DNA of 64,000 bases, from positions 310,001-374,000 of the forward strand of contig JAUXRX010000057.1 of NCBI GenBank assembly GCA_030681645.1, read 5' to 3'. Source of the stretch: Archangium sp. Lineage in GTDB: Bacteria > Myxococcota > Myxococcia > Myxococcales > Myxococcaceae. The position numbers were made by a program, and so were the translations under genes. Shown here in pieces: positions 47,184-55,835 of this stretch (within the stretch, counting starts at the first letter, position 1; every line of letters starts with the position of its first letter). The notes below the pieces were generated by a model that made no database searches, had not been told where the DNA came from, and was given only the letters and a program-made list of their open reading frames with translations.

Positions 47184-48970
47184 AGAGACTGCTGCTCAGT
47201 GCAGTGCTGGCGGGCTGCAGCGGGGAGATCATCGGCCCCCGCCCTGACCCGGTGACGGTGCCCGGCGTGCTCGACCCGGTGGTGGATCCGGCCACGCGCC
47301 CCGAGTGGTTCGCCTGTGAGCCCGAGGCCGACCCCTCGCCCGAGGTGGTGCTGCGGCTGACCCCCACGCAGTACCGCAACACCCTCGAGGACCTGCTCGG
47401 CCGGGCGTATTCCCCCGCGCAGCTGCAGGCGCTCTTCGCCACGGCCAACGTCACCGCCCAGCTGGCGGCGTTGCCGGTCGACGGCAGCACGCACCGGGCC
47501 GAGGTGACCTACGACTCGATGGATCAGCGGATCAGCCCCCTGTTGACCGAGCCCCAGTTCGAGCTGGCCACCGCGGTGGGAGAGTGGATCGCCAACGACC
47601 CGGCCCGCCTGCAGACCTTCACCCAGACTTTCGGCAACTGCGCCACGCCGGCCCAGGGCGCGTGCGTCGAAGCCGTGGTCGAGGGCTTCGGGAAGCTCGC
47701 GCTGCGACGGCCGCTCGACCCCGACGACCGGGTGACCTACCGCGGCGCGTACGACGACGCTGCGTACGGTGGCTACCAGGCGCTGATCGCCGCGCTGCTG
47801 CTCGCCCCCGACTTTCTCTTCCGCGCCGAGTTCCACGGAGAGGCGATCGCCGGGCGCACCGACTTCACCCGCCTCACCCCACACGAGCTGGCCAACCGCA
47901 TCTCGTACGCGCTGCTCAACTCGATGCCTGACGACGCCCTCTTCGCGGCGGCCGCCGCGGGCTTCACGGGAGAGCACCAGACCGTGGAGGCGCAGCTCGC
48001 GCGCCTGCTCGCCACGCCGCGGGCGCGGGCGCAGAACGAGCACTTCTACCGTCAGTGGCTGCGGCTCGATCGCGTGCCCGGCTTCAACCCCTCGGCGGCG
48101 AGCGCGCTGGCGCTGCAGTACCCCGATGGCTCGGCCCCGCCGCTGGCCGCCGACACCGATCTCTCGCGGCTCCGGTTCGAGGCCTTCGAGGAGTCCGTGG
48201 CGTTGATGACGTACTACGCCGAGCACGGCTCGCTGCGTGACGCCATCTCGAGCGACGTCTCGTTCGCGCGTACGCCCACGCTCGCGCAGCTCTACGGAGT
48301 GCCGGCCTGGGACGGCAGCGACACCCTGGTGCACTTCCCGCCCGGCCAGCGCGCGGGGCTCTTCACCCGCGCCGCGTACCTGCTCTCGGGCTACCCCGAC
48401 ACCAACCCGGTGATGCGCGGCGCGCGGCTGCGGGTCGAGTACCTGTGCGACGACATGGAGCCGCCGGCCAACACCTCGCCCCCCGCCAACTACATGCCGC
48501 CCACCGTGCCCACGGTGCGCAACGCCGTGATCGCGAAGACCGAGATCGCCGGGAGCGCGTGCCAGGGCTGCCACCAGCACTCCATCAACCCGCTCGGCTT
48601 CCCCTTCGAGAGCTACGACGCCTTCGGGCGCTACCGCACCCAGGAGCCGCTGCTCGACATGGCCGGCGCGGTGAGCACCTGGGTGAAGGTCGATGCGTCG
48701 ACGCAGCCCAACCTCGATCGCAACGGCAACCCGGCGCGGGTAGCCGATGGGGTGTCGCTCTCGGCCCTGCTCGCCGATTCGCAGCGGCTGCACGCCTGCT
48801 ACGCGCGGCACACCTTCCGCTACGTGCTGGGCCGGCATGAAGCGGCCGCAGACAACTGCGCGCTGGGCAGCATGGAGCGCGCGGCCGGCACCGGCTCGCT
48901 GCGAGACGTGCTGCGCGGGCTCACCTTGTCGAAGGGCTTCGCGCTGCGGCGCATGCCGGCGGGGAACTGA
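47174..48970 (+). CDS. DUF1592/1588/1585-type lipoprotein with CxxCH haem motif
   Basis: A 598-residue protein of the exported family known as DUF1592 (with DUF1588/1585 tail), common in Planctomycetes and myxobacteria and of unknown reaction. The N-terminus has a lipobox (VLAGCS). LTPTQYRNTLEDLLG (about 60) is the family's first block, LALRRPLDPDDRVTY and LLLAPDFLFRAE are mid blocks, and CQGCHQHSINPLGFPFESYDA (CxxCH near residue 462) is the haem site in the DUF1588 region. ACYARHTFRYVLGR near the end is the DUF1585 region. The GTG at 47174 has GAGGAG upstream and begins the signal. It is followed two bases later by the DUF1552 gene, its normal partner. Confidence 0.88.
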   Translation: MSLKRLLLSAVLAGCSGEIIGPRPDPVTVPGVLDPVVDPATRPEWFACEPEADPSPEVVLRLTPTQYRNTLEDLLGRAYSPAQLQALFATANVTAQLAALPVDGSTHRAEVTYDSMDQRISPLLTEPQFELATAVGEWIANDPARLQTFTQTFGNCATPAQGACVEAVVEGFGKLALRRPLDPDDRVTYRGAYDDAAYGGYQALIAALLLAPDFLFRAEFHGEAIAGRTDFTRLTPHELANRISYALLNSMPDDALFAAAAAGFTGEHQTVEAQLARLLATPRARAQNEHFYRQWLRLDRVPGFNPSAASALALQYPDGSAPPLAADTDLSRLRFEAFEESVALMTYYAEHGSLRDAISSDVSFARTPTLAQLYGVPAWDGSDTLVHFPPGQRAGLFTRAAYLLSGYPDTNPVMRGARLRVEYLCDDMEPPANTSPPANYMPPTVPTVRNAVIAKTEIAGSACQGCHQHSINPLGFPFESYDAFGRYRTQEPLLDMAGAVSTWVKVDASTQPNLDRNGNPARVADGVSLSALLADSQRLHACYARHTFRYVLGRHEAAADNCALGSMERAAGTGSLRDVLRGLTLSKGFALRRMPAGN

Positions 48971-48972
48971 GA

Positions 48973-50679
48973 ATGAAATTCCATCGACTGAGCCGGCGAC
49001 ACTTCCTGCAGGGCCTCGGCGGCGCGTCGCTCGCCCTGCCGCTGCTGCCGTCCTTGATGAACAGGGCCGAAGCGCAGGGCATGACCGCGCCGCGCTTCTT
49101 CGTGAGCACGTGGGTCGGGCACGGCGGCATCAGCGAAGAGAACGCCTACCCCATCGACTCCACCGTGAGCCTCTCGGACCAGACGCTGACGCCCGCCTCG
49201 GGCAGCGAAGGCGCGCACGTGGCGAAGGTGGGCCGGCTGGTCGAGCTCAAGCGCACGCACCCCGCCACCGCCGCGGCGCGTGTCCAGGTGCTGACCGACT
49301 TCGATGCGGGCGCGGCGCGCTTCTCGCCCCTGCTGGGCGCGTTCGTCGAAGACCCGCTGCTGGCGAAGCTCAACGTGCTGCGGGGCATCGACTTCCTCAC
49401 CTTCGGTGGCCACACCCGCGGCTACCTGGGCAACTTCGTCAATCGTGATGGCGGCGCCGACAACGGCATGGCCGACCTCCAGATCCCCACCATCGACGCG
49501 GTGATCGCGGGCAGCCCGAAGTTCTATTCGCAGGGTGAGCGGGCGCTGCTCAAGGCGCCGGTGCTGAACGCGGCGAGCCCGCACCTGAGCTCCTTCACCA
49601 GCGGCGCCACCGTGGCCAACAACCCGTACCGCGTCTCGCGGCTGGGCGAGTTCTACGACCTGCTCTTCGGCGGCGTGAACACCACGCCCGGCCAGCAGCC
49701 GGATCCGCGCGTGTCGCTGCTCGATCGGGTGCACCAGGACTACCGGCGCCTGAGCCGCGGCGCGTTCGGCCCGGGCCGCCGCATCAGCACGGAAGACCGC
49801 CAGCGCCTCGAGGAGTACGTGGCCGGCGTGCAGACCATCAGCGACCGCATGCGGGCGATGGTGTCTGCCGGGTGCTCGCTGCCCACCGTGGCCCAGGGCC
49901 AGCGCACCTTGTACCTGCGCGAAGGAGAAGCCGACTGGGACTGGGACTCGGCCGCGACCATGCCGCAGCAGCGCGTGGCCGATCAGCGCACGGTGCTCGA
50001 GCTGCGCAACCAGATGCTGGTCAACGCGTTCCTCTGCGGCACCTCGCGCATGGCGGTGATGTCGTTCGCCTCGATCCGCGACCAGTGGGACCCGGCGATC
50101 TTCAACACCCCCAGCCAGTGGGAGACCCAGCGCACCGACGCGCACGGCATGCTCTTCCACAACCACGGCCTGGCGGATCGCCAGCAGCACCTGCTCAGCA
50201 GCCAGCGCTTCTTCATGCAGTACGGCTTCATCGATCTCGTGCGTCGCATGCAGAGCACCCAGGTGCTGCCGGGCGTGACGATGCTCGACCAGGCGCTGGT
50301 GTACTGGAGCTCGGAGAGCGGCTTCGCCACCCACAACGCCAAGTCGGTGCCGGCGATCATCGCGGGCGGCGGCGGCGGGTATTTCCAGACGGGGAACTAC
50401 GTCGACTACACCAACCGCACCCGGTCCATCCGCGGGCGCTGGGGTGATCAGTGGACCGCGGGCATCCCCCAGAACCGCCTGCTGGCGAACATCGCGCAGG
50501 CGATGGGCCTCTCGCCTTCGGACTACGAGCTGAGCGACGCGGCGTACTCCACGAAGTTCGCCTCGCGAGGCGGGCGCGTGCCCGGCTACGGCGACCCCTT
50601 CATCGAGCCGGGTGACGACAAGGTGCCCTACCCGCCCGCGATGGTGGCGGCGATGAGCGAGAAGCTCCCCTTGCTCTGA
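48973..50679 (+). CDS. Tat-exported DUF1552-family protein
   Basis: A 568-residue protein with twin-arginine motif SRRHFLQG (7-14) and a cleavage site near AEAQG, so it is exported folded through Tat. The body has the DUF1552 blocks (RFFVSTWVGHGGISEEN, NVLRGIDFLTFGGHTRG, RLEEYVAGVQTISDRM, MAVMSFASIRDQWDP, PAIIAGGGGGYFQTGNYVDY). DUF1552 proteins are typically encoded next to a DUF1592 protein, as here, with a two-base gap. Joint function is presumed but the reaction is not established. It is the last gene of the seven-gene ECF run and is convergent with a lipoprotein ending at 50686. Confidence 0.88.
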   Translation: MKFHRLSRRHFLQGLGGASLALPLLPSLMNRAEAQGMTAPRFFVSTWVGHGGISEENAYPIDSTVSLSDQTLTPASGSEGAHVAKVGRLVELKRTHPATAAARVQVLTDFDAGAARFSPLLGAFVEDPLLAKLNVLRGIDFLTFGGHTRGYLGNFVNRDGGADNGMADLQIPTIDAVIAGSPKFYSQGERALLKAPVLNAASPHLSSFTSGATVANNPYRVSRLGEFYDLLFGGVNTTPGQQPDPRVSLLDRVHQDYRRLSRGAFGPGRRISTEDRQRLEEYVAGVQTISDRMRAMVSAGCSLPTVAQGQRTLYLREGEADWDWDSAATMPQQRVADQRTVLELRNQMLVNAFLCGTSRMAVMSFASIRDQWDPAIFNTPSQWETQRTDAHGMLFHNHGLADRQQHLLSSQRFFMQYGFIDLVRRMQSTQVLPGVTMLDQALVYWSSESGFATHNAKSVPAIIAGGGGGYFQTGNYVDYTNRTRSIRGRWGDQWTAGIPQNRLLANIAQAMGLSPSDYELSDAAYSTKFASRGGRVPGYGDPFIEPGDDKVPYPPAMVAAMSEKLPLL

Positions 50680-50685
50680 GCAGGC

Positions 50686-51912
50686 TCAGGGGATCGGCGC
50701 GCCGCTCGTCGCGTCGAGGCGCGCCACGGAAGTTCCGCCGTCGTCGGCGAGGTACGCCACGAAGACGGTGCTGCCCTGGCGGAGGACCGCGACGTTCGAA
50801 CCGGCGATCCCCGGCCCGAGCGCGCGAACCCACCCGGCGTAGGGAGCGGCGGCGAAGACGGTCGGGCGGCCCGGGGTGAAGCCTCCGTCGTCCGCGATCG
50901 TTCCCTGGAGCCGCACCCGGTCGGTGGCCTGGCCCACGATCACGCCGCCGCTCACGTCGCCGAGCGCGAGCGTTCCGAGCGTGTCGATGGACTGGCGCGG
51001 GCGCGCCGAGAACAGCGAGGTCGTGCGATTGAAATCGAAGCGATCGAGGAAGACGGCCTGCCCTCCGTCAGCGGGCACGCACACGTCGAAGCCCACGGTG
51101 CCGCTCTCGGAGAAGCGGCCGAGGCGCCGGGGGCCGGACGACACGATCGCGGAGCGATCGCCTTCCGCGGTGATCGACTGGATTCCCGAGCCTGAGCTGA
51201 TGCCCACCGTCACGCCCAGCCCCGAGCACGCGGCGGCGGACCACGCGATGACGACGCGAGTGCCCTCGCCGGCCCGGAGCACCTCGAGATCGTGAAAGGC
51301 GACCTCGCAGTTCTCGTAGCCGAGGTTGGTGGGCTGGGCGGCGAGATCGGCGGGGTAGATCTGCTGTCCGTAGCCGGTGCCCGCGGTGCTCCAGACCGAG
51401 GCGAAGACGCCCGCGTCGTTGAAGAAGGTCGTCACGTGCTGGCCCGCGGTCGCCGTCCCGTTCGCGCCGCCGTCCTCGTAGAGCAGCTGGAGCTGCGAAT
51501 TGGTCTGGCCCACGATGGCGGCGAACACCGGCGTGGAGACACCGTCCGCGTACGCCGAGATGATCCGGCCCGCATAGCCCTGGCCGCCGGCGACGCGCGT
51601 TCCCTGCGCATCGAGCAGGATCACCAGGCCGCCGTCTGCGGTATTGCTGGCGAGCCAGAGTGCACCCGCGCGCCCGCGCGGAAAGAGGCCGATGGGTCCG
51701 AGCGTGGGGTCGACCCCGCTGCCTCCACCGCTGCCTCCGCCGGTGCCGCCGCCGCTGCCTCCGCCGGCGCCGCCTCCGGTCCCTGCGTCGGTGCCTCCGC
51801 CGGTGCCGCCATCGCAGGCCGTCAGGTCTCCCGCGTTGCACCGGGCCTGGCGCTCAGCGGCAGCCCAATCACAGCCACTGGCCAGCACGCACAGAAAGAG
51901 GGCGCGCTTCAT
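50686..51912 (-). CDS. Hypothetical lipoprotein, beta-rich
   Basis: A 408-residue probable lipoprotein. The signal ends LASGC, followed by Gly/Ser/Thr-rich linkers (about 32-65). The rest is beta-rich with repeating short blocks (GALWLASNTADGGLVILLD, FAAIVGQTNSQLQLLYEDG, VFVAYLADDGGTSVARLD), suggestive of a propeller, but no motif is diagnostic. The frame is open far upstream through the neighbouring gene; the ATG at 51912 overlaps the stop of that gene (ATGA) and begins the signal. The upstream gene at 51909-52691 and this one form a two-gene operon, convergent with the DUF1552 gene six bases away. Confidence 0.7.
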   Translation of the reverse strand: MKRALFLCVLASGCDWAAAERQARCNAGDLTACDGGTGGGTDAGTGGGAGGGSGGGTGGGSGGGSGVDPTLGPIGLFPRGRAGALWLASNTADGGLVILLDAQGTRVAGGQGYAGRIISAYADGVSTPVFAAIVGQTNSQLQLLYEDGGANGTATAGQHVTTFFNDAGVFASVWSTAGTGYGQQIYPADLAAQPTNLGYENCEVAFHDLEVLRAGEGTRVVIAWSAAACSGLGVTVGISSGSGIQSITAEGDRSAIVSSGPRRLGRFSESGTVGFDVCVPADGGQAVFLDRFDFNRTTSLFSARPRQSIDTLGTLALGDVSGGVIVGQATDRVRLQGTIADDGGFTPGRPTVFAAAPYAGWVRALGPGIAGSNVAVLRQGSTVFVAYLADDGGTSVARLDATSGAPIP

Positions 51913-52691
51913 GGAAACGAGCCCCGCACGCCCAGGAAGCCGCCGGCAGGGGTGAGCAGCCCGACCGCCTCGACTGCCTGCGGCGCCGCCGGACGGCCGA
52001 GCGCGGCCCACACCACCGAGCTCAACACGGCGACCGCGCCCCCGACGGCCAGCCCGATGCCGAGGCCGGCGAGCAGCTCGCCTTCCTGCCGGATGCCGGC
52101 GATGTCGCCCAGGGGCAACACGCTTCCAGTCAACGACTGGAAGCGCTGACCCGACACGGCCAGACAGATGGTGCTGCCGACCCACATCGCGCCGCCGGCG
52201 AACGCGGGGATCCACCGGACCACGGGAGGGGTGGGGAGCTCGCCGACGAGCTGCCGGCGCAAGGCGAGCGCGGTCGCGTCGAGCCAGTCGAGCAGCGCGG
52301 CTTCCGTGCCGACGCGCTCGGAGTTCGTGGCCAGCGGCCGCCCCGTCCTGGTGCCGAGCACGCGCACGGTCGCCAGGTAGCCCGACTCGGATTTCACGAT
52401 GCTGGCCGAGAGGAGCAGCTCGACGCCCAGCGCGCCGGCCAGCTCCGCCAGGCACGACGAGGAGGCGGCGTCGCAACCGAGCAGTTGCCGCTGCCGCTCC
52501 AGCCCCAGCACCTGCTCGATGTCGCGGGAAGAGGTCACCTTCAGCTCGGGGCTGGCGATGCGCGTGAGAAAGCGATCTTCCCAGGCGGCGCCGAGCGCGG
52601 CGTCGATGCCCGTGAACGAGAACGGCCGGGCGGCCATGGTGAGCGGGTTCTGCGAGAGGACCAGCAGCAGCAGCGCGGAAGAGATCACCAC
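51909..52691 (-). CDS. Hypothetical exported protein with two C-terminal membrane segments
   Basis: A 260-residue protein. A hydrophobic N-terminus (ISSALLLLVLSQNPL) acts as signal or anchor. A soluble domain (about 30-150) carries LGLERQRQLLGCDAASSSCLAELAGALGVELLLSASIV-like sequence, read here in shorter pieces: RQLLGCDAASSSCLAELAG and LLLSASIVKSESGYLATV. This pattern recurs in myxobacterial TolB/FlgO-like envelope proteins. The C-terminus has two hydrophobic segments (about 160-180 and 205-225). The stop is coupled with ATGA to the downstream lipoprotein. It is divergent from the large TNFR-repeat lipoprotein. No exact function can be given. Confidence 0.65.
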   Translation of the reverse strand: MVISSALLLLVLSQNPLTMAARPFSFTGIDAALGAAWEDRFLTRIASPELKVTSSRDIEQVLGLERQRQLLGCDAASSSCLAELAGALGVELLLSASIVKSESGYLATVRVLGTRTGRPLATNSERVGTEAALLDWLDATALALRRQLVGELPTPPVVRWIPAFAGGAMWVGSTICLAVSGQRFQSLTGSVLPLGDIAGIRQEGELLAGLGIGLAVGGAVAVLSSVVWAALGRPAAPQAVEAVGLLTPAGGFLGVRGSFP

Positions 52692-52762
52692 AGGCGCTTA
52701 TACCCGACAGCCGCAAGAACGAGGGCAGCTGTGCGAGACTGCGCCTCTTCCCGAGGTGCACC

Positions 52763-55700
52763 ATGCGCTGTCCCCCTCTCTTCGCCTTGCTTCTCGCGGT
52801 CTTCACCTTCCAGGCCTGTGAGTGCGGCCAGCCCGGCACCAACACCACGGGTGGTGGCGGCGGCGCGACCGGCGGCGGCAACGCTGGCGGTGTCGGCGGC
52901 GGCTCAGGCGCCGGTGGAGGGTCGGCTACCGGTGGAGGATCTGCCACCGGGGGCGGCTCAGGCACCGGCGGCGGCAGCGCGACCGGCGGTGGTGGCGGCG
53001 CAGGTGGCGGCGCAGGTGGCGGCGACGCCGACGCGGGCCCCCAGTGCACCACCAGCCAGTACCTCTCGAACGGAACCTGCGTGGCCCTCACGGTCTGCAC
53101 CGCCGCCCAGTTCGAGTCGGCGCCGGCCAGCCCCACCACCGATCGCGTTTGCTCGGCGCTCACCTCGTGCCTGGCCACCCAGTTTCAGTCCATTCCCCCG
53201 ACCGCCACCTCGGACCGCACGTGCAACCCGCTGACCGTGTGCGTGGCGGGCCAATTCGAAGCCAGCGCGCCCACCCTCACCGGCGATCGCGTGTGCCGGC
53301 CCATCTCCACCTGCCAGGTCACGGAGTACGAAGCGGCCCCGCCGACCGCCACCAGCGACCGCGTCTGCCGCCCGCTCACCGTCTGCGCCAGCTACGAGTA
53401 CGAGACCGTTCCGCCCACCGCGACCACCAACCGCACCTGCAGCTTCACCACGCAGTGCACCTTCGCCGAGTACGAGACCGTTCCGCCGACGGCCACCACT
53501 GATCGGCAGTGCACCGCCCTCACCATCTGCGGCTCGGCGCAGTGTGAGACCACGCCCCCGACCGCCACCACCAACCGGGTGTGCGGCCCGCTGGTCTTCG
53601 ACGTCACCCCCTCGACGCTGCAGACGGTGGTGGTGCCCATCGGGCAGACCTCACCCACGGTGGTCTTCACCGCCACGGCTTGCGGCAACCCCGTCAGCGC
53701 CGCGTGGACGCTCGACGTCGGCAGCATCGGCACCATCAGCCCCGGCCCCTCGAGCACGTCCACCTTCGCGCCCTCGGGCACCCTCGGCGGAATGGTCAAC
53801 GTCATCGCCGGCTACCAGGGCTCGTCCGCGAGCCGCCGGGTGCTGGTGCAGCTGACCGGCGGGACCCAGCACGGGATCAACCCGGCCTCGCCCCTCGAGC
53901 TGGCGCAGGTGCCCGCGACCATCGCCGCGCTCACCGCGGGCGGTGGGGTCAACGGCGTCGGCGGTGAGGGCCTCGGCCCCGCGCTGCCGGCCAACGATCC
54001 CAACCTGGTTGCGCTGCAGGGTACGCCCGCGGGCAACGGCTCCACCCAGGGGCTCCGGCTGCTCTACCCCTACGACCGGACGGTCTGGCCTCGCGGCATG
54101 CTGGCCCCGCTGCTCCAGTGGGACTGGTCGCTGGCTGACGCAGACGGCGTGCGCATCGACCTCTCCACCACCACCGGCTCCTTCAGTTGGACCGGGTACT
54201 TCGGGCGACCGGCGATCCTCGCGCAGCTCCCGGTGGCGCGACAGAAGTTCATCCGCCACCCGATCCCCCAGGACATCTGGAACACCGCCACCGACAGCGC
54301 AGGCGGCCCCACGCCCAGCGGAATGCCTGACCAGCTCACCCTGCGCGTCACGGTCGCGAGGGGTGGCGTCGCCTACGGGCCCCTCACCCAGACCTGGACC
54401 ATCGCGGCGGCCCGCCTCACCGGCACGATCTACTACCAGTCGTACGGCACCAACCTCGCCAACAACTACACGGGCGCGCAGGGCACACCCACCACCTTCG
54501 GGGCGGCGGTGCTGTCGATTCGCGCGGGCGACACCGGCCCCGCGCTCGTGTCCAGCCAGAACAACTGCCAGGTCTGTCACTCGGTCGCGTCGAAGGGCGC
54601 GCGCCTCGTCACCCAGGCCTCGACCAACGGCAACAACGACACCTGGGAGTATTCGCTCTCGGCAGGAGGCACGACCAATTCCCAGCTCGCCCGCGGCGTG
54701 CCCCAGCCAGGCTACCCGGCCCTCTACACCGACGGCTCGATGCTGCTGACCTCGGCGGGGCGGCTGCAGAGCCTGCCCAACAACGCCGGGGCCGATCTCG
54801 TCAGCACAGGGCTCGCGGGGGTGACCACCAACCTCGGCATCCCCGCCTTCAGCCCCGACGGCAGGCGCGTGGTCTTCAACCCGCAGAACACCGTGACGCA
54901 CCCGGGCCGCGAGCTGATGGTGATGGACTTCGACAAGCTGACCAACTCCTTCAGCAACCCCACCGTGGTGGTCGACGATTTCCTCACCGCGCCGGGGAAC
55001 ACGGAGATCCGGTCGGTGTGGCCGCAGTTCTTCCCCGACAGCAACTCGCTGGTGTACCAGCACCAGCTCGAGGCCGGCGTCGACGGAATCCAGGCCAACG
55101 CCGACGCGCACACGCGCAAGTTCGCGCAGGGCCAGCTGTACTGGACCAGCGCGGTGAGCTCCTCGGTGCAGCAGCCGCTCAACGCCCTCAACGGCCTGTT
55201 GCCCAGCGGCGTCTCGTACCTGCCCAGCCTGGCCACCGGCGTCACCTTGAGCTGCACCGCCGACGGGACCGCGGTGGGCTCGAACGCGGGCGCCAACGGC
55301 GACAACACGCACTCGCTCGACTCGAACTACAACTACGAGCCGACGGTGAACCCGGTCAGCTCGGGCGGCTACGCCTGGGTCGTCTTCACCAGCCGGCGCA
55401 TGTACGGCAACGTCGCCACCATTCCCCCGTTCTGCAGCGACCCGCGCGGGGTGGACCTGCACGCGAACATGACCACCAACACCAACATCACCACCAAGAA
55501 GCTCTGGGTGGCGGCCATCGACATCAACGCGGCGCCCGGGTCCGACTCGAGCCACCCGGGCTTCTACCTGCCCGCGCAGGAACTGCTCGCCGGCAACGCC
55601 CGCGGCTTCTGGGTGCTCGACCCCTGCCGCGCCGACGACGCGTCGTGCCTGACCGGCGACCAGTGCTGCAACGGCTTCTGCCAGCCCAACGGGCTGGACG

Positions 55701-55831
55701 GGGCGCTGGTCTGCTCCACCCGCCGGCCGGACTACGTCTGCTCGGGGATCCAGGAGAGGTGCACCACCGCGGCCGACTGCTGCGACGCGGCGGCGCTGTG
55801 CATCAACCAGTTCTGCGCCCTCGACCTCTGA
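52763..55831 (+). CDS. Giant lipoprotein with TNFR-like repeats, TolB-like region and CxxCH haem motif
   Basis: A 1022-residue probable lipoprotein: signal ending FQACE (Cys 19), a Gly/Ser/Thr linker (about 27-90), seven 24-residue cysteine repeats (112-277; see repeat entry), then an Ig-like strand region and a long beta-rich body. CQVCHSVASKG near residue 603 is a c-type haem attachment motif. Around 700, FSPDGRRVVFNP resembles TolB/propeller segments. The C-terminus (about 955-1022) is a cysteine-dense module with DQCCNGFC and DCCDAAALC. GAGGTG precedes the ATG. No family covers the whole; the combination suggests a surface-exposed binding or electron-transfer protein. It is convergent with the DUF4143 ATPase, four bases away. 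Confidence 0.75.
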   Translation: MRCPPLFALLLAVFTFQACECGQPGTNTTGGGGGATGGGNAGGVGGGSGAGGGSATGGGSATGGGSGTGGGSATGGGGGAGGGAGGGDADAGPQCTTSQYLSNGTCVALTVCTAAQFESAPASPTTDRVCSALTSCLATQFQSIPPTATSDRTCNPLTVCVAGQFEASAPTLTGDRVCRPISTCQVTEYEAAPPTATSDRVCRPLTVCASYEYETVPPTATTNRTCSFTTQCTFAEYETVPPTATTDRQCTALTICGSAQCETTPPTATTNRVCGPLVFDVTPSTLQTVVVPIGQTSPTVVFTATACGNPVSAAWTLDVGSIGTISPGPSSTSTFAPSGTLGGMVNVIAGYQGSSASRRVLVQLTGGTQHGINPASPLELAQVPATIAALTAGGGVNGVGGEGLGPALPANDPNLVALQGTPAGNGSTQGLRLLYPYDRTVWPRGMLAPLLQWDWSLADADGVRIDLSTTTGSFSWTGYFGRPAILAQLPVARQKFIRHPIPQDIWNTATDSAGGPTPSGMPDQLTLRVTVARGGVAYGPLTQTWTIAAARLTGTIYYQSYGTNLANNYTGAQGTPTTFGAAVLSIRAGDTGPALVSSQNNCQVCHSVASKGARLVTQASTNGNNDTWEYSLSAGGTTNSQLARGVPQPGYPALYTDGSMLLTSAGRLQSLPNNAGADLVSTGLAGVTTNLGIPAFSPDGRRVVFNPQNTVTHPGRELMVMDFDKLTNSFSNPTVVVDDFLTAPGNTEIRSVWPQFFPDSNSLVYQHQLEAGVDGIQANADAHTRKFAQGQLYWTSAVSSSVQQPLNALNGLLPSGVSYLPSLATGVTLSCTADGTAVGSNAGANGDNTHSLDSNYNYEPTVNPVSSGGYAWVVFTSRRMYGNVATIPPFCSDPRGVDLHANMTTNTNITTKKLWVAAIDINAAPGSDSSHPGFYLPAQELLAGNARGFWVLDPCRADDASCLTGDQCCNGFCQPNGLDGALVCSTRRPDYVCSGIQERCTTAADCCDAAALCINQFCALDL
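53096..53593 (+). repeat. Seven tandem 24-residue TNFR-like cysteine repeats (within lipoprotein gene)
   Basis: Units of the pattern C-x3-[QE]-[YFC]-E/Q-x3-P-x-A/T-T-x-[DN]-R-x-C-x4-[TS]-x, for example CQVTEYEAAPPTATSDRVC and CTFAEYETVPPTATTDRQC. Two cysteines per unit, constant 24-residue period. Similar repeats are known in extracellular receptors and adhesins; here they lie near the anchored N-terminus. Confidence 0.85.
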
Positions 55832-55835
55832 AGGC

